Origin: Sphingomonas sanxanigenens DSM 19645 = NX02
GTDB taxonomy: Bacteria > Pseudomonadota > Alphaproteobacteria > Sphingomonadales > Sphingomonadaceae
Direction: 5' to 3'
Length of the DNA: 64,000 nucleotides
Assembly (NCBI RefSeq): GCF_000512205.2
Contig: NZ_CP006644.1
Span: 3,218,520 to 3,282,519, forward strand
The notes below the pieces were generated by a model. The model did no database searches and had not been told where the DNA came from. It was given only the letters and a program-made list of their open reading frames with translations. Shown piece by piece: positions 17,774 through 27,461 of the stretch. Position 1 is the stretch's first letter. Every line of letters begins with the position of its first letter. Both the position numbers and the translations under genes were made by a program.

Positions 17774-18433
17774 TCAGCCGGCGCGCTTGGGCAGTTGCGC
17801 GATGTCGCGCGACGTGACGGTCATCGCGAGATCGACCAGCGACTTCACCGCCAGCCGGGTGAAGGCGCCCATCTTGTGCGCCCATGGCTTGGCATGGCCG
17901 AGGAAGGGCGTCGATCCCTCCATCGACGCGCTGATGTAGAGCGCGACCGTGTGGACCTCGTCCGCGCTCAGCGCCGGGTTGAGGATCGCGACATATTCGC
18001 CGATCACGTCGTGCACGCGCTGGTAGAAGGTCCGCACGCGATCTGCGACGAACTCGTCATGGTTGGCGAGCGCCCAGAGTTCTGTGAACAGGTGGGTCGT
18101 CCGCTTGGACTGGATATCGTCGAGGCACATGACGATGATGCGGCGCAGCCGTTCCTCGGCGTCCAGCCCGGGCTTGCGCACCGTCTCGTCCATCACCCGC
18201 GCATAGCCCTCGACCAGCTCGTCGAGCAGGACCTGGATGAGCATTTCTTTGCGCGGGAAATGATAGCTGACATTGCCGACCTTCATGTCGCAGCGCGCGG
18301 CGATCCGGCGGATGGTGAACGCCGTCGCGCCCTCGTCGACGAGAACCGAAAGCGCCGCCTTGAGGATCGCATCGACGGTTTCGGTGCCGCGCACATAGAC
18401 GCCCGGCCGCGGGACAGCACTCATCTCGTTCAT
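17774..18433 (-). CDS. TetR-family transcriptional regulator
   Basis: A regulator of 219 residues. The N-terminal TetR-type helix-turn-helix is around residues 20-70, with FTIRRIAARCDMKVGNVSYH and FPRKEMLIQVLLDELV; the C-terminal part is helical and would bind an effector. I choose ATG 18433 because GAGG lies 8 bases upstream; an in-frame start further upstream adds a low-complexity tail without a site. The gene is on the same strand as and upstream of mauB, so control of the mau and qhp operons is plausible but not shown. Confidence 0.85.
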   Translation of the reverse strand: MNEMSAVPRPGVYVRGTETVDAILKAALSVLVDEGATAFTIRRIAARCDMKVGNVSYHFPRKEMLIQVLLDELVEGYARVMDETVRKPGLDAEERLRRIIVMCLDDIQSKRTTHLFTELWALANHDEFVADRVRTFYQRVHDVIGEYVAILNPALSADEVHTVALYISASMEGSTPFLGHAKPWAHKMGAFTRLAVKSLVDLAMTVTSRDIAQLPKRAG

Positions 18434-19009
18434 GGATCCAACCTCATCCTGCCCTCCCCGCCCGCTTGCCCTAGCCGCCAGCACCGACGGGCTCAACCCT
18501 TTGCGGCCGACGCGGCAATTACGGAGCGAGGATCGGAAACCTAGGAAAACTCAGATCGGAGACAGGATCGAACTGATCGGCGCAGAAAAGCACGGATTAC
18601 GGAGGTTTGCGGCAATTTCACCGCCCACATAATCACTGCATCGTATCGACAATGCCAAGAAATGCTTTCAGGCCGCGAAACATATCGATCGAAATGCATC
18701 GTCATGAATCGGAAACAATCCAGATCGCTACGCAATGAACGTCCACGATCCGCAACCAGTTTCAGGAAGATACCAAAATGTCCTCCCCGAGCTTGTCTCG
18801 GGGAGGGGGACCGCGCGCGAAGCGCGTGGTGGAGGGGCCGGCGCCCAAGCCGACCGCTCGAAAAATCGCCGCCTAGTTTCGGGGACACAATACGAACCAT
18901 TTCGGGGACACAATACAAAATAGCAGCCGGATGAGCGCCGAGGCCGCCAGCGATCACTAGTTTCGTATTATGTCCCTGAAACTCCAGAAACCCTGTCAGT
19001 ATCCGGCGG
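18434..19009. other. gene-free region with GC hairpins and palindromic repeats
   Basis: I see no convincing gene in this 576-base stretch, although open frames exist. It holds a perfect 10-bp stem hairpin (CCTCCCCGAG, loop CTTGT, CTCGGGGAGG) at 18782-18806, an interspersed repeat typical of the flanks of sphingomonad genes. It also holds the palindromic repeat described separately at 18876-18981. Confidence 0.5.
18876..18981. repeat. palindromic repeat, copy 1 (intact)
   Basis: The left arm begins GTTTCGGGGACACAATACG at 18876 and the right arm, at 18960-18981, is its near-perfect reverse complement (TTTCGTATTATGTCCCTGAA and on). An extra copy of the left-arm core (TTTCGGGGACACAATAC) starts at 18900. 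The same arms recur around the IS3 insertion at 19436-20904. Long-stem repeats of this kind are often associated with REP elements or transposases; no REP-associated transposase gene is visible here. Confidence 0.7.
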
Positions 19010-19285
19010 TCAACGACAGTTCCGCACGCGCAGATACGCTTCTTGCTCGGCAGCTTCCTCGGCGGAATAGAAATGATTCTCCACACCTTCGGCGGGCTGG
19101 TAATCGCCATAGTCCAACCGTTCATTGTACAGCTGCATCGCTTGATGCCATGATGCTGCGCGGAGGCTGAAGATCAGGCGCGCTCCAGGGATCAGGGTCT
19201 GCCGCAATTGGTCGCCTCGTTCGCGAACCGGACCAAACTCGCCGCCGTCATCATTGGCCCAATATTCATGAAGCAGATCGACCAT
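19010..19285 (-). CDS. small hypothetical protein between palindromic repeats
   Basis: A 91-residue protein with balanced composition (VDLLHEYWANDDGGEFGP ... MQLYNERLDYGDYQPAEG ... AEEAAEQEAYLRVRNC). It looks like a genuine soluble acidic protein, not a shadow frame. I do not recognise a family. It has no signal peptide, membrane segment or metal motif. The ATG at 19285 has only a weak ribosome site. It is flanked by two copies of the same palindromic repeat, the right-hand one split by an IS, so it may travel as a small cassette. Confidence 0.6.
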   Translation of the reverse strand: MVDLLHEYWANDDGGEFGPVRERGDQLRQTLIPGARLIFSLRAASWHQAMQLYNERLDYGDYQPAEGVENHFYSAEEAAEQEAYLRVRNCR

Positions 19286-19360
19286 TCCGACTGGATAAAT
19301 GATCTTTCCGACTTAAGCCATCTCCGTCGGCGACGATTAACCCTTCCATTCAAGCGAGCG

Positions 19361-19434
19361 GTCGAGGGAGAGGGCTTGCCGGATCGACCGTACAGCCGCA
19401 GGACAGCCCCTCCCTTGGCCCCTCCCGCACGCGG
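19361..19434. repeat. interspersed GC-rich repeat, copy A
   Basis: A sequence beginning GTCGAGGGAGAGGGCTTGCC and ending CCCCTCCCGCACGCGG. It closely matches a second copy at 21504-21582, next to gmaS. Such elements with CCCTCCCGC/GCGGGAGGG ends occur in sphingomonad intergenic regions and may form terminator-like hairpins. Confidence 0.6.
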
Positions 19435-19508
19435 AGTTTCGGTGACACAATACTAAATAGCAATCGGTCGAGCATCGTGGACTGCACCCCATCGATGAGA
19501 CACGACAA

Positions 19509-20402
19509 TTAGGGACAGCGGTTTTCCGTCACGTCCAAGGGCTGCTGCGCAGCAGCCCTTGGCGCGATATGTTCATACTCATCGGGTGATCTGTACGCCA
19601 AGGCGGAGTGGAGCCGCTGGCGATTGTAGATCTGCTCGAGGAATGAGCCGATGCGTTGCGTGGCATCGGCGAGGTCGCGATAGCCGGCGCCGTTCACTTC
19701 CTCCTGCTTGAGCGTCTTCATGAAGCTCTCGGCCATCGCATTGTCATAGGGGCATCCGACCCGGCTCATGCTCGGCAGGATGCCGGCTGCCTCCAGTCGG
19801 GCGATGTAATCGCCACAGGCGTATTGGATGCCGCGATCCGAGTGGTGGACCAATCCGCCCGGCACGACGGGGCGTCGCTCCAATGCCATCGTCAGCGCGT
19901 CGAGCGCCAGTTCGGCACGCAGATGATCCGCCATCGCCCAACCGACCACCTTGCGGCTGAACGCATCGAGGATGACCGCCAGATAGACGAATGCCTCGGC
20001 CAGGCGGACATAGGTGATGTCGGCAACCCAAAGCTGGTTGACCTCGCTCGGATCGAGGTGGCGCGCCAGATTGGGCCATATCCGCCAACTGTGGCGCGAG
20101 TCCGTCGTCGCCGGCCGGAAGACGGGCTTCCTCACGCACAGGAGATTATCCTCCCGCATCAGCTGCTGCACCCGCTTGTGGTTGATGTGCCAGCCGTCGC
20201 GCTTCATCAGTGCCGTGATCCGCCGATAGCCATAATGCCGGTTCGCCAGACACAACTGCTGAAGCTTGTCGCGCAGCGCCGTCTCTTCCTGCTTCGGAGC
20301 ATAATCCTGCCATCGTCGATAGAAGGCTGCGCGGGGCACTTCGGCCAAACGGCACAGCTGCTCCACCGACAATTTCGATCCCGAGCCCTGCAGACCGGTC
20401 AT
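19509..20402 (-). CDS. IS3-family transposase OrfB (DDE integrase domain)
   Basis: A 297-residue transposase catalytic protein with an HTH_21-like region near residues 40-100 (RHYGYRRITALMKRDGWHIN) and an rve integrase core. The catalytic Asp residues are in WVADITYV and HHSDRGIQY, and the Glu is in NAMAESFMKTLK, with the D-D-35-E arrangement of the family. Its start overlaps the orfA stop as ATGA, so it is probably translated by coupling or as an OrfAB fusion by frameshifting. It lies within the element whose ends are at 19478 and 20870. Confidence 0.95.
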   Translation of the reverse strand: MTGLQGSGSKLSVEQLCRLAEVPRAAFYRRWQDYAPKQEETALRDKLQQLCLANRHYGYRRITALMKRDGWHINHKRVQQLMREDNLLCVRKPVFRPATTDSRHSWRIWPNLARHLDPSEVNQLWVADITYVRLAEAFVYLAVILDAFSRKVVGWAMADHLRAELALDALTMALERRPVVPGGLVHHSDRGIQYACGDYIARLEAAGILPSMSRVGCPYDNAMAESFMKTLKQEEVNGAGYRDLADATQRIGSFLEQIYNRQRLHSALAYRSPDEYEHIAPRAAAQQPLDVTENRCP

Positions 20403-20809
20403 CGCCTGGATCTGGGCGATGACCCCGTCACGCCACCGCCGTCGCTCGGCGGGGGTGACGCCTCGATGCGCTGCAAGGCACCCTTGAAAAAATCCAGCGC
20501 CACCTGCTGCTCGCCGACCTTGCGCTCCAACTCCGCAATCTGGCGACGCGCCTCCGTAAGATCGCGGGCACGCGCCGCCGGACCACGCGCCAGCGCCATC
20601 GCCGCTTTCTCCACACGGTTCGGCCGGCCGGGACCATCCCGAAGCGCTTCCTCACCGCCATCGCGAAACGCATCCCGCCACCGGTATAATATCGTGCGCT
20701 TGACGCCCAACTCCAGCGACAATGCCGTCCCGCTCTCGCCGGCGATCATCCGCCGAACGACATCAAGCTTGAACTCCCGTCCAAATCTTCGTCGAGCCAC
20801 CTTGGACAT
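20399..20809 (-). CDS. IS3-family transposase OrfA (HTH_Tnp_1)
   Basis: A 136-residue DNA-binding partner of OrfB. The N-terminal helix-turn-helix (GREFKLDVVRRMIAGESG ... ALSLELGVKRTILYRW) is followed by a helical, leucine-heptad region (LTEARRQIAELERKVGEQQ) likely to mediate OrfA-OrfB association. The ATG at 20809 is preceded by GGAGGGCAGC. Confidence 0.93.
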   Translation of the reverse strand: MSKVARRRFGREFKLDVVRRMIAGESGTALSLELGVKRTILYRWRDAFRDGGEEALRDGPGRPNRVEKAAMALARGPAARARDLTEARRQIAELERKVGEQQVALDFFKGALQRIEASPPPSDGGGVTGSSPRSRR

Positions 20810-20904
20810 GCTGCCCTCCTCATAAAGGGCCGTCCCTTATTTCACTGTCTCAATCTAGGGGTGCACTCCAATCGTTCACGAGTTTAGTATTATGTCCCCG
20901 AAAC

Positions 20905-21587
20905 TAATGTCCCCGAAACTACTGCCGGACAGCGCTGATCGCGATCGGCATCGATTGGGGCGAAGCCGGTCAGGTATCGATCCGCATCCGGCCGTCTTTC
21001 CCGCTCAGGATCGACCGAACTACCGCTGAAATTGTCGAACGATGCAAGTTAGGGGGGTGTTGAGGGGGCGTTGGGGGTGCGTAAAGGGAGTGTTAGCCGC
21101 CCTTACGATCCCTGCTGGCCTGTCATCGCACTCCCCGACTTCACCCGGACTGTCGCCGCGACGGGGAAGATGTGGCCGCTCCCCGCGCCCCGGGTCGAAC
21201 CGACGATTCACGATCGGCGGGGGATCCGCCATGCGACGGCGCCGGGCACCATCGGCGATGTCAGGCCACGCGCCCGGTCGGCGACAGGGAGATTGCGATG
21301 ATGACGACCATGACCGTTCCGCTTGCCGGGATCGCCGGAATGATCGGCCGCAAGAGGCGGGCACACGCACGGCCCTCCGCAACGCCGGGCACCGGGGAAG
21401 ACAGGGTGGCCGCGGTCGCTGGCTACCACCTGTCTCTCACCCCTTCGCGCGCAGGATCGGGCAAGTTTCACTGTAACCTTTGTCACCTTCTCGCGCCGCA
21501 ATCGCGGGAGAGGGGCTTGCCGGATCAGCCCTGCGGCCGCCGGACAGGCCCTCCCCCGGCCCCTCCCGCACGCGGGAGGGGGACTGG
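20905..21587. other. gene-free region between the IS3 element and gmaS, with a GC repeat at 21504-21582
   Basis: About 680 bases without a convincing gene. Short frames are present but have low-complexity Arg/Pro-rich translations. The stretch 21504-21582 (GCGGGAGAGGGGCTTGCC ... CCTCCCGCACGCGGGAGGG) is a second copy of the repeat at 19361-19434. It lies 6 bases beyond the gmaS stop codon, and its GC-rich inverted ends could act as a transcription terminator for the mgs-gmaS operon. Confidence 0.5.
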
Positions 21588-22883
21588 TCAGCAGTCCAGC
21601 GTCGTCTCGCGTTCCCAGCTCGTCAGGTGGCGGACATAGTCGTTCCACTCGCCGAACTTGAGCTTGAGGTAGCTGGGCACGAGCGGGCCGAGCGCATTCT
21701 TCAGCTCCGAGGCTTCCAGCGCGCGCAGCGCGTCGAGCAGGTTGAGCGGCAACGTCTTTACGCCGGTGATGGTGTGCCCCTCGGTGTACATGTTGATGTC
21801 GAGCCGCGGGCCGGGATCGCGCTGCTGCGCGATGCCGTCGAGCCCGGCGGCGAGCACGGTGGCGCCCATCAGATAGGGGTTGGCGGCACCGTCGGCGAGG
21901 CGCAGCTCGAAGCGGTCACCCTCGGGCACGCGCACCATGTGGGTGCGGTTGTTGCCCGTCCACGTCACCGATTGCGGCGCCCAGGTCGCACCCGAGGTGG
22001 TGCGCGGCGCGTTGATCCGCTTGTAGCTGTTGACGGTGGGGTTGAGGAACGCCGCCAGCGCATCCGCCGCGTGAATGACGCCGCCGATGAAGTTGAGGCC
22101 CAGCGGCGACAGCCCGGTCTCGTCGGCCGGATCGACGAAAACATTCTCGCCGTCGCGCCACATCGACACATGCATGTGGCAGCCATTGCCGGTGAGGTTG
22201 GCGAACGGCTTGGGCATGAAGGTGGCGCGCAGCCCATGCTTCTCGGCGATCGCCTTGACCATATATTTGAAGAAGGCCTGGCGATCGGCGGTGACGAGAA
22301 CGTCGTCATAATGCCAGTTCATCTCGAACTGGCCGTTCGCATCCTCATGGTCGTTCTGATAGGGTTGCCAGCCCAAGCTGATCATCGCGTCGCAGATCTC
22401 GGTGATCACGTCGTAGCGGCGCATCAGCGCCTGCTGGTCGTAGCACGGCTTGGACTGGGTATCGCCGCGATCGGCGATCGCGCTGCCGTCCGGCGAGACC
22501 AGGAAGAATTCGCATTCCACGCCGGTCTTCATCTGCAGGCCCAACGCGGCGGCGCGGGCGACCTGCGCTTTCAGCACGTTGCGCGGCCCCTGCTCCACCG
22601 GCTTGCCGCCCATCCACAGGTCGGCGGCGAGCCAGCCCACTTCGGGCTTCCACGGCAGCTGGATCAGCGAGTCCGGATCGGGCCTGGCGAACAGGTCCGG
22701 ATCGGCTGGTGTCATGTCCAGCCAGGTGGCGAAGCCGGCGAACCCCGCGCCCGCCTTCTGCATGCCGCCGATCGCCTGCGCGGGCACCAGCTTCGCGCGC
22801 TGGTTGCCGAACAGGTCGGTAAAAGAAATCAGGAAATATTTGATCCCCAGCTTACGCGCTGCCGCTGCAAGGTCCTGCGCCAT
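21588..22883 (-). CDS. gmaS: gamma-glutamylmethylamide synthetase (glutamine synthetase family)
   Basis: A 431-residue glutamine-synthetase-fold ligase that joins glutamate and methylamine with ATP to give gamma-glutamylmethylamide. The N-terminal beta-grasp part (ISFTDLFGNQRAKLVPA) is followed by catalytic motifs KTGVECEFFLV, NGCHMHVSMW and NRTHMVRVPEGDRFELRLAD. The length and the lack of a C-terminal adenylylation region fit GmaS/GlnT, not housekeeping GlnA. It is the last gene of the operon mgsA-mgsB-mgsC-gmaS, the N-methylglutamate pathway, which makes methylamine a much more likely substrate than ammonia. Confidence 0.92.
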   Translation of the reverse strand: MAQDLAAAARKLGIKYFLISFTDLFGNQRAKLVPAQAIGGMQKAGAGFAGFATWLDMTPADPDLFARPDPDSLIQLPWKPEVGWLAADLWMGGKPVEQGPRNVLKAQVARAAALGLQMKTGVECEFFLVSPDGSAIADRGDTQSKPCYDQQALMRRYDVITEICDAMISLGWQPYQNDHEDANGQFEMNWHYDDVLVTADRQAFFKYMVKAIAEKHGLRATFMPKPFANLTGNGCHMHVSMWRDGENVFVDPADETGLSPLGLNFIGGVIHAADALAAFLNPTVNSYKRINAPRTTSGATWAPQSVTWTGNNRTHMVRVPEGDRFELRLADGAANPYLMGATVLAAGLDGIAQQRDPGPRLDINMYTEGHTITGVKTLPLNLLDALRALEASELKNALGPLVPSYLKLKFGEWNDYVRHLTSWERETTLDC

Positions 22884-22945
22884 CGAATGTCCTCCCGATC
22901 AGCGCGCCGGCCCGCGGCGCGCTCCCCAATTACAAGCCCGCCGCT

Positions 22946-24277
22946 TCAGAATTGACGCTGGCCGGGTATCCAGTCCGTTCCCGCCAGCGGCACCCGCGCC
23001 ATCGCCGCGGCCTCGATCGTCAGCGCGACGAGATCCTCCGGTTCCAGATTGTGGAGATGGCTCTTGCCGCAGGCGCGCGCGATGGTTTGCGCCTCGAGCG
23101 TTAGCACCGACAGATAGTTCGCGAGCCGGCGCCCCGCCGCGACCGGATCGAGCCGCGCGGCGAGTTCCGGATCCTGCGTGGTGATGCCCGCGGGATCGCG
23201 GCCATCCTGCCAGTCGTCATAGGCGCCCGCGGTGGTGCCGAGCGCGCGATATTCCTCTTCCAGCGCCGGATCATTGTCCCCCAGCGCGACCAGCGCGGCG
23301 GTGCCGATCGCAACCGCGTCCGCCCCCAGCGCCAGCGCCTTGGCGACGTCGGCGCCATTGCGGATGCCGCCCGACACGATCAGTTGCACCTTGCGATGCA
23401 TCCCCAGATCCTGCAGCGCCTGCACCGCCGGGCGGATCGCCGCCAATGTCGGGATGCCGACATGCTCGATGAACACGTCCTGCGTCGCGGCCGTGCCGCC
23501 CTGCATGCCGTCGAGCACGATCACGTCCGCGCCGGACTTCACCGCGAGCGCGATGTCGTAATAGGGCCGCGTCGCGCCGACCTTCACATAGATCGGCTTC
23601 TCATGATTGGTAATCTCGCGCAGTTCCTCGATCTTGATCTCGAGGTCGTCGGGCCCGGTCCAGTCCGGGTGGCGGCAGGCGGAGCGCTGGTCGATGCCCT
23701 TGGGCAGGCTGCGCATCTGCGCGACGCGGTCCGAGATCTTCTGGCCCAGCAGCATGCCGCCGCCGCCGGGCTTGGCGCCCTGCCCGATCACCACCTCGAT
23801 CGCATCCGCCTTGCGCAGATCGTCGGGGTTCATGCCGTAGCGCGAGGGCAGATATTGATAGACCAGCGTCTGCGACTGGCCGCGCTCCTCCGGCGTCATG
23901 CCGCCGTCGCCGGTGGTGGTCGAGGTGCCCGCCGCCGACGCGCCGCGGCCCAGCGCTTCCTTGGCCTGCGCGGAGAGCGAACCGAAGCTCATGCCCGCGA
24001 TCGTGATCGGAATCTTGAGATGGATCGGCTTCTTGGCGAAGCGCGTGCCCAGCCACACGTCGGTCGCGCATTTCTCGCGATAGCCTTCGAGCGGATAGCG
24101 CGAGATCGAGGCGCCGAGGAACAGCAGGTCGTCGAAATGCGGCAGGCTGCGCTTCGCGCCGGCGCCACGGATATCGTAGATTCCCGTCGCCGCCGCACGT
24201 CGGATTTCGGACAATGTATGCGGGTCGAAGGTCGCCGACTGGCGCGGCAGCGTCCGCGGGATGTTGGTCAGATCCAT
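22946..24277 (-). CDS. mgsC: N-methylglutamate synthase subunit C (FMN glutamate-synthase domain)
   Basis: A 443-residue protein equivalent to the FMN-binding central domain of glutamate synthase. Typical segments are MSFGSLSAQAKEALGRGASA, EVVIGQGAKPGGGGMLLGQKI and VIVLDGMQGGTAATQDVF, with a cysteine cluster (around RSACRHPDW) in the barrel. With MgsA and MgsB it makes N-methylglutamate from methylamine (or gamma-glutamylmethylamide) and 2-oxoglutarate. The gene starts 12 bases after mgsB and is followed by gmaS. Confidence 0.92.
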   Translation of the reverse strand: MDLTNIPRTLPRQSATFDPHTLSEIRRAAATGIYDIRGAGAKRSLPHFDDLLFLGASISRYPLEGYREKCATDVWLGTRFAKKPIHLKIPITIAGMSFGSLSAQAKEALGRGASAAGTSTTTGDGGMTPEERGQSQTLVYQYLPSRYGMNPDDLRKADAIEVVIGQGAKPGGGGMLLGQKISDRVAQMRSLPKGIDQRSACRHPDWTGPDDLEIKIEELREITNHEKPIYVKVGATRPYYDIALAVKSGADVIVLDGMQGGTAATQDVFIEHVGIPTLAAIRPAVQALQDLGMHRKVQLIVSGGIRNGADVAKALALGADAVAIGTAALVALGDNDPALEEEYRALGTTAGAYDDWQDGRDPAGITTQDPELAARLDPVAAGRRLANYLSVLTLEAQTIARACGKSHLHNLEPEDLVALTIEAAAMARVPLAGTDWIPGQRQF

Positions 24278-24289
24278 GAAAGGCGATCC

Positions 24290-24979
24290 TCAGTAAACGG
24301 ACGCGTTGTCGACGTGGAAATTATAGAGTTGGCGGCCCGAGCCGTAGCGGCGGAACTCGTCGACGGTGACGTCGCCGTCGATGCCGGCGGCGTCGAGCAG
24401 CCCGCGCAATTCGGTGCGGTGCTCGTCGCGCATCTCCTTCTCGATGCAGTCGGCCCCCAGGCTCTTCACCGAGCCGCGCACATAGAGGCGCGCCTCGTAG
24501 ATCGAGTCCCCGAGCGCATCGCCGGCATCGCCGAGCACGACCAGCGCGCCCGACTGCGCCATGAACGCGCTCATCGGCCCGATCGAGCCTTTCACGACGA
24601 TCGACACGCCCTTCATCGAGATGCCGCAGCGCGCCGAGGCGTTGCCGTCGATCACCAGCAATCCGCCATGCGCGGTGGCGCCGGCCGCCTGGCTGGCGTC
24701 GCCGCGGACATGGACCTTTCCCGACATCATGTTCTCGCCGACGCCGACGCCGGCATTGCCGCAGACGAGCACCGTCGCCAGCTTGTTCATGCCTGCGCAG
24801 TAATAACCGGCATGGCCATCGATCTCGACGGTGATCGGCGCGTCCAGTCCCACCGCCAGCGCGTGCTGGCCATTGGGGTTGAGCACATGCCAATAGGTCT
24901 CGTTGGTGTTCGCCGCGAGCGCGTGCAGGCGCTCATTGAGTTCGGTGCGGCTGGTCTCGGCCAGGTCGACCGTCTGCAT
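24290..24979 (-). CDS. mgsB: N-methylglutamate synthase subunit B (GXGXG domain)
   Basis: A protein of about 229 residues made of the right-handed beta-helix GXGXG domain of glutamate synthase. Repeating Gly-rich turns are seen in HAGYYCAGMNKLATVLVCGN, GVGVGENMMSGKVHVRGDA and GALVVLGDAGDALGDSIYEA. In this family it is a structural subunit linking the amidotransferase and FMN subunits. The ATG at 24979 overlaps the mgsA stop (TGATG), supporting this start over upstream in-frame codons. Confidence 0.9.
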   Translation of the reverse strand: MQTVDLAETSRTELNERLHALAANTNETYWHVLNPNGQHALAVGLDAPITVEIDGHAGYYCAGMNKLATVLVCGNAGVGVGENMMSGKVHVRGDASQAAGATAHGGLLVIDGNASARCGISMKGVSIVVKGSIGPMSAFMAQSGALVVLGDAGDALGDSIYEARLYVRGSVKSLGADCIEKEMRDEHRTELRGLLDAAGIDGDVTVDEFRRYGSGRQLYNFHVDNASVY

Positions 24980-25866
24980 CAGTTGCGCTCCCAGGCATAG
25001 ACGCGGGCGGGTTCGGGCTCGAACACTCTGGCGGTCTCGATGCCGGGCAGGCCGGCGAGCGCGCGATATTCGGAGGCGAAGGCGACATAAGAGTCGGTCT
25101 CGGCCATCACCGCGGGCTTGCACGAGATCGGATCGCGCATCACCGCGAAGCCGTTGCTGGTGCCGACGACGAAGGTGAAGAAACCGTCGAGATCCTCCAG
25201 CCCGGCCTCCAGCGCCTCGGCGAGCGACGCACCCTCGCGCATCTTCCAGGTGAGGTAGCCGGCGGCCACCTCGCTGTCATTCTCGGTCTCGAAGCTGATG
25301 CCTTCGCGGATCAGGGTGCGGCGCAGGCTGGCATGGTTGGAGAGCGAGCCGTTGTGCACCAGGCACTGGTCCGACCCGGTCGAGAAGGGATGCGCGCCCG
25401 CAGTGGTCACCGCCGACTCCGTCGCCATGCGGGTGTGGCCGATGCCGTGGCTGCCGTGCATCCCGGCGAGCCCGAAACGGCTGGCGACCTGCGCGGGCAG
25501 GCCGACTTCCTTGTAGAGTTCGATGCGACGCCCGGCGCCGGTCACCGCGATCCCGTCGTGCCCGGCCTGCAGCCAGGCGCGCGCCTCGGCCTCCTGCTCG
25601 GCCGGCAAGGTCAGCACGCTGTGCGTGTCGTGACGGGCAACCGAAACCGAAACGCCGAGCGCATCGCCCAGCGCCCTGGCGATCGCCTCGCCATCGCCGC
25701 CGCGCAGCGTGAGCTTCGCCTGCCCTTCCGGCGCGTCACGATAGATCGCGAAGCCGGCGCTGTCCGGACCACGGTCCGTCATCACGTCCAGCATGCCGGC
25801 AAGGAGCCCGCCAAGCTGCGGCTCCATCGCCTTGTCCTTCAAGAAAAGCCCAACAATGCCGCACAT
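24979..25866 (-). CDS. mgsA: N-methylglutamate synthase subunit A (class II glutamine amidotransferase)
   Basis: A 295-residue Ntn-type amidotransferase. The catalytic Cys2 is directly after the initiator Met (MCGIVGLFLKD), with family motifs GIGHTRMATES and CLVHNGSLSN. It would release methylamine or ammonia from gamma-glutamylmethylamide for synthesis of N-methylglutamate. The ATG has a GGAGG site 10 bases upstream. It is the first gene of the mgsABC-gmaS operon and is divergent from tmm; their shared 234-base control region holds a candidate operator at 25944-25960. Confidence 0.92.
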   Translation of the reverse strand: MCGIVGLFLKDKAMEPQLGGLLAGMLDVMTDRGPDSAGFAIYRDAPEGQAKLTLRGGDGEAIARALGDALGVSVSVARHDTHSVLTLPAEQEAEARAWLQAGHDGIAVTGAGRRIELYKEVGLPAQVASRFGLAGMHGSHGIGHTRMATESAVTTAGAHPFSTGSDQCLVHNGSLSNHASLRRTLIREGISFETENDSEVAAGYLTWKMREGASLAEALEAGLEDLDGFFTFVVGTSNGFAVMRDPISCKPAVMAETDSYVAFASEYRALAGLPGIETARVFEPEPARVYAWERN

Positions 25867-25943
25867 CGGCCCGGTTACCTCCCGTTCGTCCTGCCGCCGA
25901 AATAAGCGGAGGCCCGCTGGCTGTCAATCAACAGGAATTTTAT

Positions 25944-25960
25944 TTTCTTATGAGGAAATT
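25944..25960. promoter_or_regulatory. candidate operator, mgsA-tmm intergenic
   Basis: TTTCTTATGAGGAAATT is an imperfect palindrome matching TTTCTTNNNRGGAAANT exactly. It lies 78 bases upstream of mgsA and 141 upstream of tmm. Further related half-sites follow in the same gap at about 25990 (TTTTCCTGTCAG) and 26010 (TTTCCTGTAGGAATAAG). The same motif recurs before the other methylamine operons. Confidence 0.55.
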
Positions 25961-26085
25961 CGCTCGACCCGGATTCGATATGGCGTTATTTTCCTGTCAG
26001 TCACATCCGTTTCCTGTAGGAATAAGCGTGCCGGTGCGCATGGCAAGCGAAACCGGCCAGTCGGATGGCGAGGAAGACCGGCTAG

Positions 26086-27450
<1,365 letters not shown>

Positions 27451-27461
27451 CGGGCACGGTG

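Larger units (their letters stand above)
19478..20870 (-). mobile_element. IS3-family insertion sequence, complete
   Basis: A 1393-bp element with matching terminal inverted repeats. The left end reads TGGACTGCACCCC ... TGAGACA ... AGGGAC, and the right end (reverse complement) TGGAGTGCACCCC ... TGAGACA ... AGGGAC. It is flanked by a direct 4-bp target duplication, ATCG (19474-19477 and 20871-20874). It carries overlapping orfA and orfB on the minus strand. Both genes and both ends look intact, so the copy is probably recent and potentially active. Confidence 0.92.
19436..20904. repeat. palindromic repeat, copy 2, split by the IS3 element
   Basis: The left arm, GTTTCGGTGACACAATACTA and on (19436-19457), pairs with the right arm at 20883-20904 (TTTAGTATTATGTCCCCGAA and on), matching at 20 of 22 positions. 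Removing the IS and one copy of its ATCG duplication restores a compact hairpin with a loop of about 28 bases. It is the same repeat as at 18876-18981. A further TGTCCCCGAAACT half copy follows at 20908. Confidence 0.7.

Noticed and set aside
18541-19125. Minus-strand frame of 194 codons across the palindromic repeat
   Set aside because: It runs through repeat arms and overlaps the better-looking 91-residue gene; the composition is not protein-like.
21297-21639. Plus-strand frames upstream of gmaS
   Set aside because: Arg/Pro/Ala-rich, partly made of the GC repeat, no ribosome site or domain.
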